The notes under the pieces: model-generated
What the model was told of the DNA's origin: nothing
The model's input: only the letters and a program-made list of their open reading frames with translations
The model's database searches: none
NCBI GenBank assembly: GCA_045039925.1
Contig: CP108400.1
Coordinates: 6,200,001 to 6,264,000 of the forward strand
Origin: Yinghuangia sp045039925
GTDB taxonomy: Bacteria; Actinomycetota; Actinomycetes; Streptomycetales; Streptomycetaceae
Length of the DNA stretch: 64,000 bases
Direction of reading: 5' to 3'
Position numbers and translations under genes: made by a program
Shown: piece by piece, positions 32,395-40,747 of the stretch
How positions within the stretch are numbered: the first letter of the stretch is position 1
How the letters are laid out: every line of letters begins with the position of its first letter

Positions 32395-33717
32395 GTGCTC
32401 ACCGCGTTCGCCCGGGCGTTCCGCACGCCCGACCTGCGCAAGAAGCTGCTCTTCACGCTGGGGATCATCGTCCTGTTCCGGATCGGGTCGCACATCCCGG
32501 TCCCAGGCGTGTCCTTCCAGATGGTCCGCAAGTGCGTCGACGCCGCGGACCAGGGCGGCCTCTTCGGCCTGGTGAACATGTTCAGCGGCGGCGCGCTGCT
32601 GCAACTGACGATCTTCGCGCTCGGGATCATGCCGTACATCACGGCGAGCATCATCCTCCAACTGCTGACCGTGGTGATCCCGCGCCTGGAAGCCCTCAAG
32701 AAGGAGGGCCAGTCCGGCACCGCGAAGATCACCCAGTACACCCGCTACCTGACGATCGCGCTGGCGATCCTGCAGTCGACCGCGCTGGTCGCGACCGCGC
32801 GCAGCGGCTCGCTGTTCAGTTCGTCGGGCGGCGGTGAGTGCCAGCCCGACCAGATCGTGCCGGACCAGAGCCTGTTCCGGATCCTGGTGATGGTCGCGGT
32901 CATGACCGCGGGCACCTCGGTGATCATGTGGCTGGGCGAGCTGGTGACGGACCGCGGCATCGGCAACGGCATGTCGATCCTGATGTTCGTGTCGGTGGCG
33001 GCGGGCTTCCCGGCGGCGCTGTGGAACATCAAGCAGACCGGCACGCTGGGCGGCGGATGGATCGCGTTCTTCACGGTCATCGCGGTCGGCCTGCTGATGG
33101 TCGGCCTGGTGGTGTTCGTCGAACAGGCGCAGCGCCGGATCCCGGTGCAGTACGCCAAGCGGATGATCGGGCGCCGTGCGTACGGCGGAACGTCGACGTA
33201 CATCCCGCTCAAGGTGAACCAGGCGGGCATCATCCCCGTGATCTTCGCCTCGTCGCTGCTCTACATTCCCGCGCTCATCGCGCAGTTCAGCGGGAGCAAT
33301 TCGGGCTGGGCGCTGTGGATCCAGAAGAACTTCGTGCAGGGTGACCACCCGCTTTACATGGCGACGTACTTCCTCTTGATCGTGTTCTTCGCCTTCTTCT
33401 ACGTGGCGATCACGTTCAACCCCGAAGAAGTTGCCGACAACATGAAGAAGTATGGTGGTTTCATCCCGGGCATCCGCGCCGGCAGACCGACTGCGGAGTA
33501 CCTGAACTACATCCTCACCCGGATCACGTGGCCCGGATCGCTCTACCTGGGCATGATCGCGCTCGTACCCATGATCGCGCTCGTGCTGTTCAACGCCACC
33601 AACAACTTCCCGTTCGGCGGCACGAGCATCCTGATCATCGTGGGAGTGGGTCTGGAAACCGTGAAGCAGATCGAGAGCCAGCTCCAGCAGCGCAACTACG
33701 AAGGCTTCCTCCGCTAA
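32395..33717 (+). CDS. secY: Preprotein translocase subunit SecY
   Basis: SecY (440 residues) is the protein-conducting channel of the plasma membrane. It starts at GTG 32395 behind GGAGG. About ten transmembrane helices can be traced; the plug/pore region near GLVNMFSGGALLQLTIFALG and the cytosolic loop VYVEQAQRRIP-like segment (VVFVEQAQRRIPVQYAKR) are recognisable. adk begins directly after its TAA, as in many bacteria. Confidence 0.98.
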   Translation: MLTAFARAFRTPDLRKKLLFTLGIIVLFRIGSHIPVPGVSFQMVRKCVDAADQGGLFGLVNMFSGGALLQLTIFALGIMPYITASIILQLLTVVIPRLEALKKEGQSGTAKITQYTRYLTIALAILQSTALVATARSGSLFSSSGGGECQPDQIVPDQSLFRILVMVAVMTAGTSVIMWLGELVTDRGIGNGMSILMFVSVAAGFPAALWNIKQTGTLGGGWIAFFTVIAVGLLMVGLVVFVEQAQRRIPVQYAKRMIGRRAYGGTSTYIPLKVNQAGIIPVIFASSLLYIPALIAQFSGSNSGWALWIQKNFVQGDHPLYMATYFLLIVFFAFFYVAITFNPEEVADNMKKYGGFIPGIRAGRPTAEYLNYILTRITWPGSLYLGMIALVPMIALVLFNATNNFPFGGTSILIIVGVGLETVKQIESQLQQRNYEGFLR

Positions 33718-34380
33718 ATGCGTATCGTTCTCGTGGGCCCCCCCGGCGCGGGTAAGGGAACCCAGGCCCAGTACATCGCCGAAGACCTGTCGATCCCCGC
33801 GATCTCGACGGGCGATCTCTTCCGCAGCAACGTCGCCCAGAAGACTCCTCTGGGCATCGAAGCCAAGAAGTACATGGACGCGGGCAACCTCGTCCCCGAC
33901 GAAGTCACCATCGGCATGGTCCGGGACCGCCTCGCGCAGCCCGACGCCGCCGAGGGCTTCCTGCTCGACGGCTTTCCCCGCAACACGGCGCAGGCCAAGG
34001 TGCTCGACGAGATATTGGCCGAGCACGGGACGAAGCTCGACGCGGTCCTGGAACTCGACGTTCCGTCGAAGGAGATCATCCAGCGGCTGTCCGGGCGTCG
34101 GCAGTGCCGTGCCAACGGGCACGTCTGCCACGTCTTCTTCGACCGGCCCAAGGTCGAGGGAGTCTGCGACGAGTGCGGCAGCGAGCTGTACCAGCGCGAG
34201 GACGACCGCGAGGAGACGGTGAAGCACCGCCTCGACGTCTTCAAGGAGCAGACCGAGCCGTTGATCGGCTACTACTCCGAACAGGGCATTCTCGTGGTCA
34301 TCGATGCGCTGGGCCGCGTGGCGGACGTCACGGAGCGCGCCAAGAACGCGCTCAAGGACTTCAAGCAGGACGACGACTGA
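33718..34380 (+). CDS. adk: Adenylate kinase
   Basis: Adenylate kinase (220 residues) interconverts ATP + AMP and 2 ADP. It starts at ATG 33718, immediately after secY. The P-loop GPPGAGKGTQ spans residues 7-16; AMP-binding TGDLFR and DGFPRN are present. The LID domain has C130, C137, C150 and C153 (CDEC), a partly preserved zinc arrangement in which the first CxxC pair is stretched to CxxxxxxC. The stop lies within repeated ACTGA words, and a terminator with a U-rich tail follows. Confidence 0.97.
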   Translation: MRIVLVGPPGAGKGTQAQYIAEDLSIPAISTGDLFRSNVAQKTPLGIEAKKYMDAGNLVPDEVTIGMVRDRLAQPDAAEGFLLDGFPRNTAQAKVLDEILAEHGTKLDAVLELDVPSKEIIQRLSGRRQCRANGHVCHVFFDRPKVEGVCDECGSELYQREDDREETVKHRLDVFKEQTEPLIGYYSEQGILVVIDALGRVADVTERAKNALKDFKQDDD

Positions 34381-34405
34381 CCAGGAACTGAGCAGCACTG
34401 AGCGG

Positions 34406-34450
34406 CATGGGCGATCCGGGTACTCACCGGGTCGCCCATGTTCGTGTTCT
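34406..34450 (+). terminator. Terminator of secY-adk
   Basis: CATGGGCGA (34406-34414) pairs with TCGCCCATG (34432-34440), a T-G wobble and CCGG/CCGG extend the stem to 14 bp, and the loop is GTACTCA. TTCGTGTTCT follows, a fairly U-rich tail for this genome. Confidence 0.85.
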
Positions 34451-34576
34451 CCCGCGGGTACGGGCGGGGTATGCGCCGCGCACGGGTCGCGCGGCACCAG
34501 CGGAACACACAGATGTCCGGGACGACCCGCCCGGGCCGACGACGACGCCGAGACGGCGCGGAAGGACGACAAGCCG

Positions 34577-35368
34577 GTGATCAAGAGGCGGCGCAGCAAG
34601 ATCGACCGCAAGACCCCCGAGCAGATCGAGAAGATGCGGCGGGCGGGCGCGGTCGTCGCGACGACTCTCGCGAAGCTCCGGGAGGCCGCGGTCCCCGGGA
34701 TCAGCACCCGCGAGCTGGACGCGCTCGCCGAGCGCAGCATCCGCGAGGCGGGGGCGATCCCGTCGTTCAAGGGCTACCACGGGTTCCCCGCGTCGATCTG
34801 CGCCTCGGTCAACGACGTCGTGGTGCACGGCATCCCCGACGACACCCCGCTGCGCGACGGCGACCTGATCTCGATCGACTGCGGCGCGATCCTGAACGGC
34901 TGGCACGGCGACTCGGCGATCACCGTCGCGGTCGGCGCGGTCCCCGGCGAGCTCGCCGAGCTGAGCCGGGTGTGCGAGGAGTCGATGTGGGCCGGCATCG
35001 CCGCGGCCAAGCCCGGCGGCCGCCTCACCGACATCAGCCACGCGGTCGAGCAGGCCATCCGCGCCAACACCCCGTCGGCAGGCGGGCAGTACGGCATCGT
35101 CGAGGACTACGGCGGCCACGGGATCGGCACCGAGATGCACCAGGAGCCGCACATCCTCAACTACGGCCGCCCGGGCCAGGGCCCCGAGCTGCTGCCGGGG
35201 GTGTGCCTGGCGATCGAGCCGATGGTGACGCTCGGCAAGCCGGGCACGTACACGATGCCGGACGAGTGGACCGTGAAGACCACCGCGGGCGGCTTCGCGG
35301 CGCACTGGGAGCACTCCATCGCGGTCACCGAGGACGGCCCGGTCGTCCTCACCAGCCTGCCCGCGTAG
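34577..35368 (+). CDS. map: Type I methionine aminopeptidase
   Basis: Removes the initiator methionine from nascent proteins in the cytosol. The frame is open from 34304, but GTG 34577 (MIKRRRSKIDRKTPEQIEKM) follows AAGGACGA and gives 263 residues. Metal ligands in order: H84 (VVHGIPDD), D101 (ISIDCGA), D112 (WHGDSA), the histidine of GHGIGTEMHQEPHI, and the glutamates of AIEPMVT and EHSIAVT. Because a strong terminator separates it from adk, it probably has its own promoter, though I cannot name one. Confidence 0.95.
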   Translation: MIKRRRSKIDRKTPEQIEKMRRAGAVVATTLAKLREAAVPGISTRELDALAERSIREAGAIPSFKGYHGFPASICASVNDVVVHGIPDDTPLRDGDLISIDCGAILNGWHGDSAITVAVGAVPGELAELSRVCEESMWAGIAAAKPGGRLTDISHAVEQAIRANTPSAGGQYGIVEDYGGHGIGTEMHQEPHILNYGRPGQGPELLPGVCLAIEPMVTLGKPGTYTMPDEWTVKTTAGGFAAHWEHSIAVTEDGPVVLTSLPA

Positions 35369-35451
35369 GTGTGCGCGGTCCTGGGCGCCCTCGCGGGGGC
35401 GTACAGTTGACGGCAGAAGTCCGCTGATGCGGTAGGGTCCCCCGCCCCGGT

Positions 35452-35481
35452 TTCCCATCGGGTGGGTGCGTGCCTTAGACT
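35452..35481 (+). promoter_or_regulatory. Candidate promoter of infA and the alpha operon
   Basis: TTCCCA (35452-35457) and TAGACT (35476-35481) with an 18-bp spacer would start about 130 nt upstream of infA. An alternative TTGACG (35407) with TAGGGT (35433) has a 20-bp spacer. Confidence 0.45.
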
Positions 35482-35617
35482 GACTCGTCGGCTTGTCTGT
35501 AGCCGTTTTTTGTCACGTCTCCGACTGACCGGTCACCTGTGGCCGTGCGCGAGCGTGGCCTCGGCTGAAGCAGACAGTCAACGGTAGATGATCCCGAGTA
35601 GATGAAACGCGGAGGAC

Positions 35618-35839
35618 ATGCCCAAGAAGCAAGGGGCCATTGAGATCGAGGGCACTGTCATCGAGTCTCTCCCCAACGCCATGTTTCGCGTCGAGCTGCA
35701 GAACGGGCACAAGGTCCTTGCGCACATCAGCGGGAAGATGCGGATGCACTACATCCGGATCCTTCCGGACGACCGGGTTGTCGTCGAGCTGAGCCCGTAC
35801 GACCTGACCCGCGGCCGAATCGTCTACCGCTACAAGTAG
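35618..35839 (+). CDS. infA: Translation initiation factor IF-1
   Basis: IF-1 (73 residues) is an OB-fold protein that blocks the A site during initiation. It starts at ATG 35618 after GCGGAGG. The whole sequence is family-typical: MPKKQGAIEIEGTVIESLPN, then FRVELQNGHKVLAHISGKMR and RGRIVYRYK at the end. It leads the infA-rpmJ-rpsM-rpsK-rpsD cluster. Confidence 0.98.
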   Translation: MPKKQGAIEIEGTVIESLPNAMFRVELQNGHKVLAHISGKMRMHYIRILPDDRVVVELSPYDLTRGRIVYRYK

Positions 35840-35938
35840 GCGAGCCCCCGCGTCCACGCGGACGTGTGGGCGAACCGATAACCGCCTCGGCGATGAGGGT
35901 GCCTCCGGGTGCCCTTGTCAGCACGTACCGGAGAGATC

Positions 35939-36052
35939 ATGAAGGTCAAGCCGAGCGTCAAGAAGATCTGTGACAAGTGCAAGGTGATCCGCCGTCACGG
36001 CCGGGTCATGGTGATCTGCGAGAACCTGCGCCACAAGCAGCGCCAGGGCTGA
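35939..36052 (+). CDS. rpmJ: 50S ribosomal protein L36 (zinc form)
   Basis: A 37-residue protein from ATG 35939 to TGA 36050-36052, starting MKVKPSVKKICDKCKVIRRH. C11, C14, C27 and H32 form the zinc ribbon of the C+ type. L36 stabilises 23S rRNA near the stalk base. It lies between infA and rpsM, its universal position. Confidence 0.96.
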   Translation: MKVKPSVKKICDKCKVIRRHGRVMVICENLRHKQRQG

Positions 36053-36173
36053 GCCCCGGCTGCCGCCCACGGGCCAGGCAGAGCACCGCGCACGCGGCAC
36101 GAGATCGTCGCGCGACGCACCACGTAATAGTCGTAGCACCCGACCCCCGCAGCAGGTAGGCGCGGGACGCCAC

Positions 36174-36192
36174 CCCCGGTTGGAGGCCGGGG
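36174..36192 (+). other. Short hairpin in the rpsM leader
   Basis: CCCCGG (36174-36179) pairs with CCGGGG (36187-36192) around TTGGAGG in the 213-bp gap before rpsM. It might be a leader or partial terminator. I see nothing else definite there. Confidence 0.35.
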
Positions 36193-36265
36193 ACCGAAGG
36201 ATCCGAGAGAGACCCTTCCGGACCGGTGTTGCGCATGACCTCCAACGAACCCAGGAGCCACATAC

Positions 36266-36646
36266 ATGGCACGCCTCGTCGGCGTAGACCTGCCCCGCGA
36301 AAAGCGGGTCGAGGTCGCACTCACCTACATCTTCGGCGTCGGTCGCACCCGCGCGCTGGAGACCCTGAGCAACACCGGCGTCAACCCGGACACGCGCGTC
36401 CGCGACCTCAGCGAGGACGAGCTGGTCAAGCTGCGCGACTGGATCGACGCGAATTACCGCGTCGAGGGCGACCTGCGCCGCGAGGTCCAGGCCGACATCC
36501 GCCGCAAGGTCGAGATCGGCTGCTACGAGGGCCTTCGCCACCGTCGCGGCCTCCCGGTCCGCGGCCAGCGCACGCACACCAACGCGCGTACCCGCAAGGG
36601 CCCGCGTCGCGCCATCGCCGGCAAGAAGAAGCCGGGCAAGAAGTAG
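36266..36646 (+). CDS. rpsM: 30S ribosomal protein S13
   Basis: S13 (126 residues) forms head bridges and contacts P-site tRNA. It starts at ATG 36266 (MARLVGVDLPREKRVEVALT). The helix-two-turn-helix region TYIFGVGRTRALETLSNTGV and the signature GLRHRRGLPVRGQRTHTNAR are complete. Confidence 0.98.
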   Translation: MARLVGVDLPREKRVEVALTYIFGVGRTRALETLSNTGVNPDTRVRDLSEDELVKLRDWIDANYRVEGDLRREVQADIRRKVEIGCYEGLRHRRGLPVRGQRTHTNARTRKGPRRAIAGKKKPGKK

Positions 36647-36711
36647 TCCGCGAAGCCGGATCATGACGGTCCCCGCTTAGTCGGACCGACGACCTCAGGA
36701 GTTTCCAGCAG

Positions 36712-37113
36712 ATGCCTCCCAAGAGCCGCACCGGCGCCAAGAAGGTGCGCCGCAAGGAAAAGAAGAACGTCGCTCACGGGCACGCCCACATCAAGAGCAC
36801 GTTCAACAACACGATCGTGTCGATCACCGACCCCAACGGCAACGTGATCTCGTGGGCCTCCGCGGGCCACGTGGGCTTCAAGGGTTCGCGCAAGTCGACC
36901 CCGTTCGCCGCGCAGATGGCCGCCGAGTCGGCTGCCCGCCGTGCCCAGGAGCACGGCATGCGCAAGGTCGACGTCTTCGTCAAGGGCCCGGGTTCCGGTC
37001 GTGAGACCGCCATCCGCTCGCTCCAGGCGACCGGCCTTGAGGTGGGTTCCATCCAGGACGTCACCCCCGTGCCGCACAACGGCTGCCGCCCCCCCAAGCG
37101 CCGCCGCGTCTGA
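36712..37113 (+). CDS. rpsK: 30S ribosomal protein S11
   Basis: S11 (133 residues) lines the mRNA exit channel of the platform. It starts at ATG 36712 after CAGGAG (MPPKSRTGAKKVRRKEKKNV). GHAHIKSTFNNTIVSITDPN and the C-terminal VTPVPHNGCRPPKRRRV are conserved. It lies 28 bp upstream of rpsD. Confidence 0.98.
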   Translation: MPPKSRTGAKKVRRKEKKNVAHGHAHIKSTFNNTIVSITDPNGNVISWASAGHVGFKGSRKSTPFAAQMAAESAARRAQEHGMRKVDVFVKGPGSGRETAIRSLQATGLEVGSIQDVTPVPHNGCRPPKRRRV

Positions 37114-37141
37114 CCTGAAGCCGAGTAGGAGTTAAAGAACC

Positions 37142-37768
37142 ATGGCGCGTTACACCGGCGCTGACTGCAAGCGCTGCCGTCGCGAGAAGATGAAGCTGTT
37201 CCTCAAGGGCAGCAAGTGCGATGGGCCGAAGTGCCCGATCGAGATCCGGCCCTACCCGCCGGGTGAGCACGGCCGCGGCCGTACCAAGGACAGCGAGTAC
37301 CTGCTGCAGATGCGCGAGAAGCAGAAGTGCGCGCGCATCTACGGCGTCCTCGAGAAGCAGTTCCGCGGCTACTACGAGGAGGCGAACCGCAAGCAGGGCA
37401 AGACCGGCGAGAACCTGCTGCGCATCCTCGAGACGCGTCTCGACAACGTGGTCTACCGCGCGGGCTTCGCCAAGTCGCGTGACCACGCCCGTCAGCTTGT
37501 CCGCCACGGCCACATCCAGGTCAACGGCGTCAAGACCGACATCCCGTCGGCTCGCGTCAGCGAGAACGACATCATCGAGGTCCGCAAGGACTCCGTCGAG
37601 CTGACCCCGTTCGTGGTCGCGCGCGCCGAGTCGGGCGAGCGCACCGTTCCGGCGTGGCTCGAGGTCATCCCCGGCAAGATGCGGATCCTCGTGCACTCCC
37701 TGCCCGCGCGTCAGGTCATCGACACGCAGGTGCAGGAGCAGCTCATCGTCGAGCTCTACTCCAAGTAA
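37142..37768 (+). CDS. rpsD: 30S ribosomal protein S4 (zinc-binding form)
   Basis: S4 (208 residues) nucleates 30S assembly and is a general transcription antiterminator and alpha-operon repressor in E. coli. It starts at ATG 37142 after TAGGAG. C9, C12, C26 and C31 (DCKRCR, SKCDGPKCP) form the N-terminal zinc site. The S4 RNA-binding domain follows at LDNVVYRAGFAKSRDHARQL and GHIQVNGVKTDIPS. In the Streptomyces genomes I know, rpsD is a zinc-free version elsewhere, so this copy at the ancestral locus is distinctive. Confidence 0.97.
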   Translation: MARYTGADCKRCRREKMKLFLKGSKCDGPKCPIEIRPYPPGEHGRGRTKDSEYLLQMREKQKCARIYGVLEKQFRGYYEEANRKQGKTGENLLRILETRLDNVVYRAGFAKSRDHARQLVRHGHIQVNGVKTDIPSARVSENDIIEVRKDSVELTPFVVARAESGERTVPAWLEVIPGKMRILVHSLPARQVIDTQVQEQLIVELYSK

Positions 37769-37791
37769 TCCGGGGTAGACAGCGACAAAAA

Positions 37792-37831
37792 GGGTCGGGC
37801 GGGACGGTTTTCCACCGTTCCGCCCGTACCC
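37792..37831 (+). terminator. Hairpin between rpsD and rpoA
   Basis: A 13-bp stem (37796-37808 with 37814-37826, one G-U) with loop TTTCC extends by GGGT/ACCC past a bulge. No U tract. rpoA follows 57 bp later; TTGCCA at 37832 and TATAGC at 37853 (15-bp spacing) could be a weak promoter for it. Confidence 0.65.
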
Positions 37832-37887
37832 TTGCCATAGCCATCGGTGTCATATAGCGGGCGCCGAAGACATGGAGGACAACAACC

Positions 37888-38904
37888 ATGCTGATCGCAC
37901 AGCGTCCCACTCTGACCGAGGACGTCGTCGACGAATTCCGGTCCCGGTTCGTGATCGAGCCGCTGGAGCCGGGCTTCGGCTACACCCTCGGCAACTCGCT
38001 GCGTCGTACGCTCCTCTCCTCGATCCCGGGTGCCGCCGTCACGAGCATCCGCATCGACGGTGTCCTGCACGAGTTCACCACCGTGCCGGGCGTCAAGGAG
38101 GACGTCACCGACCTCATCCTCAACATCAAGCAGCTGGTCGTCTCCTCGGAGCACGACGAGCCCGTCGTGATGTACCTGCGCAAGCAGGGCCCGGGTGTGG
38201 TCACCGCCGGCGACATCGCGCCCCCGGCCGGCGTCGAGGTGCACAACCCCGAGCTGGTCCTGGCGACGCTGAACGCCAAGGGCAAGCTGGAGATGGAGCT
38301 GACCGTCGAGCGCGGTCGCGGCTACGTCTCCGCGGTGCAGAACAAGCAGGCGGGCCAGGAGATCGGCCGTATCCCGGTCGACTCGATCTACTCGCCGGTC
38401 ATGAAGGTCACGTACAAGGTCGAGGCCACCCGTGTCGAGCAGCGCACGGACTTCGACAAGCTGATCGTGGACGTCGAGACCAAGCCGTCGATGCGTCCGC
38501 GCGACGCGATGGCGTCGGCCGGCAAGACCCTGGTCGAGCTGTTCGGTCTGGCGCGCGAGCTCAACGTCGACGCCGAGGGCATCGACATGGGCCCGTCGCC
38601 GACGGACGCCGCGCTCGCCGCCGATCTGGCGCTGCCGATCGAGGAGCTCGAGCTCACGGTCCGCTCGTACAACTGCCTCAAGCGCGAGGGCATCCACACC
38701 GTGGGCGAGCTCGTGGCGCGCAGCGAGGCGGACCTGCTGGACATCCGCAACTTCGGTGCGAAGTCCATCGACGAGGTCAAGGCGAAGCTGGCCGGCATGG
38801 GCCTGGCGCTCAAGGACAGCCCGCCCGGATTCGACCCGACCGCCGCGGCCGACAGCTTCGGCGACGAGGACGACCACGGCTTCGCGGAGACCGAGCAGTA
38901 CTGA
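37888..38904 (+). CDS. rpoA: DNA-directed RNA polymerase subunit alpha
   Basis: The 338-residue alpha subunit starts at ATG 37888 after GGAGGA. The N-terminal domain (about 1-230) that dimerises and binds beta/beta prime includes LEPGFGYTLGNSLRRTLLSS. The C-terminal domain (about 250-320) with SYNCLKREGIHTVGELV and NFGAKSIDEVKAKLAGMGL contacts DNA and activators. The tail ends FAETEQY. The codons of that tail and the stop recur in the same frame 54 bp downstream. Confidence 0.98.
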   Translation: MLIAQRPTLTEDVVDEFRSRFVIEPLEPGFGYTLGNSLRRTLLSSIPGAAVTSIRIDGVLHEFTTVPGVKEDVTDLILNIKQLVVSSEHDEPVVMYLRKQGPGVVTAGDIAPPAGVEVHNPELVLATLNAKGKLEMELTVERGRGYVSAVQNKQAGQEIGRIPVDSIYSPVMKVTYKVEATRVEQRTDFDKLIVDVETKPSMRPRDAMASAGKTLVELFGLARELNVDAEGIDMGPSPTDAALAADLALPIEELELTVRSYNCLKREGIHTVGELVARSEADLLDIRNFGAKSIDEVKAKLAGMGLALKDSPPGFDPTAAADSFGDEDDHGFAETEQY

Positions 38905-38959
38905 GGTCCCGGCGGGAGTGATCCCGAGGATCGCAACGCGGAGACCGAGCAGTACTGAG
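38883..38959 (+). repeat. In-frame duplication of the rpoA tail and stop
   Basis: A 23-bp sequence spanning the last rpoA codons and TGA (38883-38905) is repeated exactly at 38937-38959, an offset of 54 bp (18 codons). Between the two TGA codons the rpoA frame stays open and encodes GPGGSDPEDRNAETEQY. Confidence 0.9.
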
Positions 38960-39126
38960 CCCCTTCGGGAGCTTCGAGAACGTCGTGCGGGGGAGGGCTT
39001 CCGGGCCCTCCTCCCGTACGGACCGCCCCCGGCGACTCGCCGGGGGCTCGCGTTCGGGCCGGCCGGCTCGGACGGACTGACACCGGTACCTGATACGGCC
39101 GGTGCAGGGATACCAAGGAGAATGCA

Positions 39127-39693
39127 ATGCCCCGTCCCGCAAAGGGTGCCCGCCTCGGCGGCGGCCCGTCCCACGAGCGCCTGCTTCTGTCGGGCCTCGC
39201 GACGGCGCTGTTCGAGCACGGTCGTATCACCACGACCGAGGCGAAGGCCCGCCGGCTCCGTCCGGTCGCGGAGAAGCTGATCACCAAGGCGAAGCGCGGC
39301 GACCTGCACGCGCGCCGCCAGGTGCTCACCGTCGTCCGTGACAAGAGCGTCGTGCACACGCTCTTCGAGGAGATCGGTCCCCGGTACGCGAACCGTCCCG
39401 GCGGCTACACCCGCATCACCAAGATCGGGAACCGCAAGGGCGACAACGCGCCGATGGCCGTGATCGAGCTGGTCGAGGCCCTGACGGTCGCGCAGACCGC
39501 CGTGGGCGAGGCCGAGGCCGCCACCAAGCGCTCCGTGAAGGAGCAGGCGGCGAAGGCCGAGGAGACCAAGGTCGACACGTCGAAGAAGGCCGACGCCGAC
39601 GAGGCCGAGGCTGCCGACGTCGAGGAGGCCCCCGAGGCCGCCGCCGACGCGGACAAGGCCGACACGGTCGACACGGAGAAGAAGGACGCCTGA
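39127..39693 (+). CDS. rplQ: 50S ribosomal protein L17
   Basis: L17 (188 residues) is placed near the tunnel exit. It starts at ATG 39127 after AAGGAGA (MPRPAKGARLGGGPSHERLL). The conserved core ends near residue 120 (NRKGDNAPMAVIELVEAL). A charged Ala/Glu/Lys/Asp tail of about 60 residues follows, so the protein is longer than the 120-130 residues common outside actinobacteria. It ends the alpha operon. Confidence 0.97.
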   Translation: MPRPAKGARLGGGPSHERLLLSGLATALFEHGRITTTEAKARRLRPVAEKLITKAKRGDLHARRQVLTVVRDKSVVHTLFEEIGPRYANRPGGYTRITKIGNRKGDNAPMAVIELVEALTVAQTAVGEAEAATKRSVKEQAAKAEETKVDTSKKADADEAEAADVEEAPEAAADADKADTVDTEKKDA

Positions 39694-39710
39694 GCGTCCG
39701 ACTGACGTGA

Positions 39711-39758
39711 GCGGGCCCGTTCTCCACCCTGAGGGGTGGGAGCGGGCCCGCACCCTTT
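39711..39758 (+). terminator. Terminator of the alpha operon
   Basis: GCGGGCCCG (39711-39719) pairs with CGGGCCCGC (39743-39751). An inner stem closes loop TGAG. ACCCTTTT follows, giving a genuine T run 18 bp after the rplQ stop region. Confidence 0.85.
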
Positions 39759-39810
39759 TGGGGTGGCCTGAACGGCCACGAACGGCACCTGCGGAGTGGG
39801 GAAGAGCAGC

Positions 39811-40707
39811 GTGAGCACCGAGGTCCCGGCGCCGGAGGGCGGGGGCGGCGTCGCGGCGGAGCCGATGCGCCTGAGGATCGATCTGGCGTACGACGGCACG
39901 GAGTTCTCCGGCTGGGCCCGGCAGCCCGGCCTGCGGACCGTGCAGGGCACGCTGGAGCAGGCTCTGACGACCGTCCTGCGGCTTCCCGAGCCCGCGCAGC
40001 TGACCGTCGCCGGGCGCACCGACGCGGGCGTGCACGCGCGCGGCCAGGTCGCGCACGTCGACATCCCCGCGGACAAGTGGACGATGGACGGGCCGCAGCT
40101 CGTACGCAGGCTCTCCGGCACCCTCCCGCGCGACGTACGGGTGCGCGAAGTGTCGCTCGCCCCCGAGGGGTTCGACGCCCGCTTCGCGGCCGAGTGGCGC
40201 CGCTACGCCTACCGCATCAGCGACGCCCCCGGCGGCGTCGACCCGCTGCGCCGCGCCCACGTCGTCTGGCACGACCGCCCGCTGGACGTGGACCTGATGA
40301 ACGAGGCCGCCGGCCTCGTGCTCGGCGACCACGACTTCGCCGCCTACTGCAAGCGCCGCGAGGGGGCGTCGACGGTCCGCTGCCTCAAGGAGTTCCACTG
40401 GGTGCGCGAGACGCCGGGCGAGGCGGACGCGGGCCCCGGTTTCACGCCACTGGTGATCGCCTCGGTGCGCGCCGACGCGTTCTGCCACAACATGGTCCGC
40501 TCGCTGGTCGGCGCGATGATCGCGGTCGGGTCGGGGCGGCGGCCGGTGCGGTGGCCCGCGGAGGTGCTGGGGCGCGGCGTACGCGATTCGGCGGTGCACG
40601 TGGCGCCCGCGCACGGGCTGGTGCTGGAGGAGGTGGCTTATCCCTCCGACGAACGCCTCGCGGAGCGCGCCGCCAAGGCCAAGCGGCCCCGCCTCGACGT
40701 GGTCTGA
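39811..40707 (+). CDS. truA: tRNA pseudouridine(38-40) synthase TruA
   Basis: Converts uridines 38-40 of the tRNA anticodon arm to pseudouridine. GTG 39811 has GGGGAAG 6 bp upstream; the frame opens at GTG 39796. About 298 residues. D71 in the motif AGRTDAGVHARGQV is the catalytic aspartate. RIDLAYDGTEFSGWARQPG and the C-terminal DAFCHNMVRSLVGAMIAVG are typical. Its place downstream of rplQ is conserved. Confidence 0.95.
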   Translation: MSTEVPAPEGGGGVAAEPMRLRIDLAYDGTEFSGWARQPGLRTVQGTLEQALTTVLRLPEPAQLTVAGRTDAGVHARGQVAHVDIPADKWTMDGPQLVRRLSGTLPRDVRVREVSLAPEGFDARFAAEWRRYAYRISDAPGGVDPLRRAHVVWHDRPLDVDLMNEAAGLVLGDHDFAAYCKRREGASTVRCLKEFHWVRETPGEADAGPGFTPLVIASVRADAFCHNMVRSLVGAMIAVGSGRRPVRWPAEVLGRGVRDSAVHVAPAHGLVLEEVAYPSDERLAERAAKAKRPRLDVV

Positions 40708-40747
40708 CGCGTCTCGGCGACGCCTGTGCGCCCGTCGGGCGCGCTGC

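Noticed and set aside
37832..37858. A separate rpoA promoter (TTGCCA, TATAGC)
   Set aside because: The spacer is 15 bp, shorter than functional vegetative promoters usually allow; mentioned only as a weak possibility.
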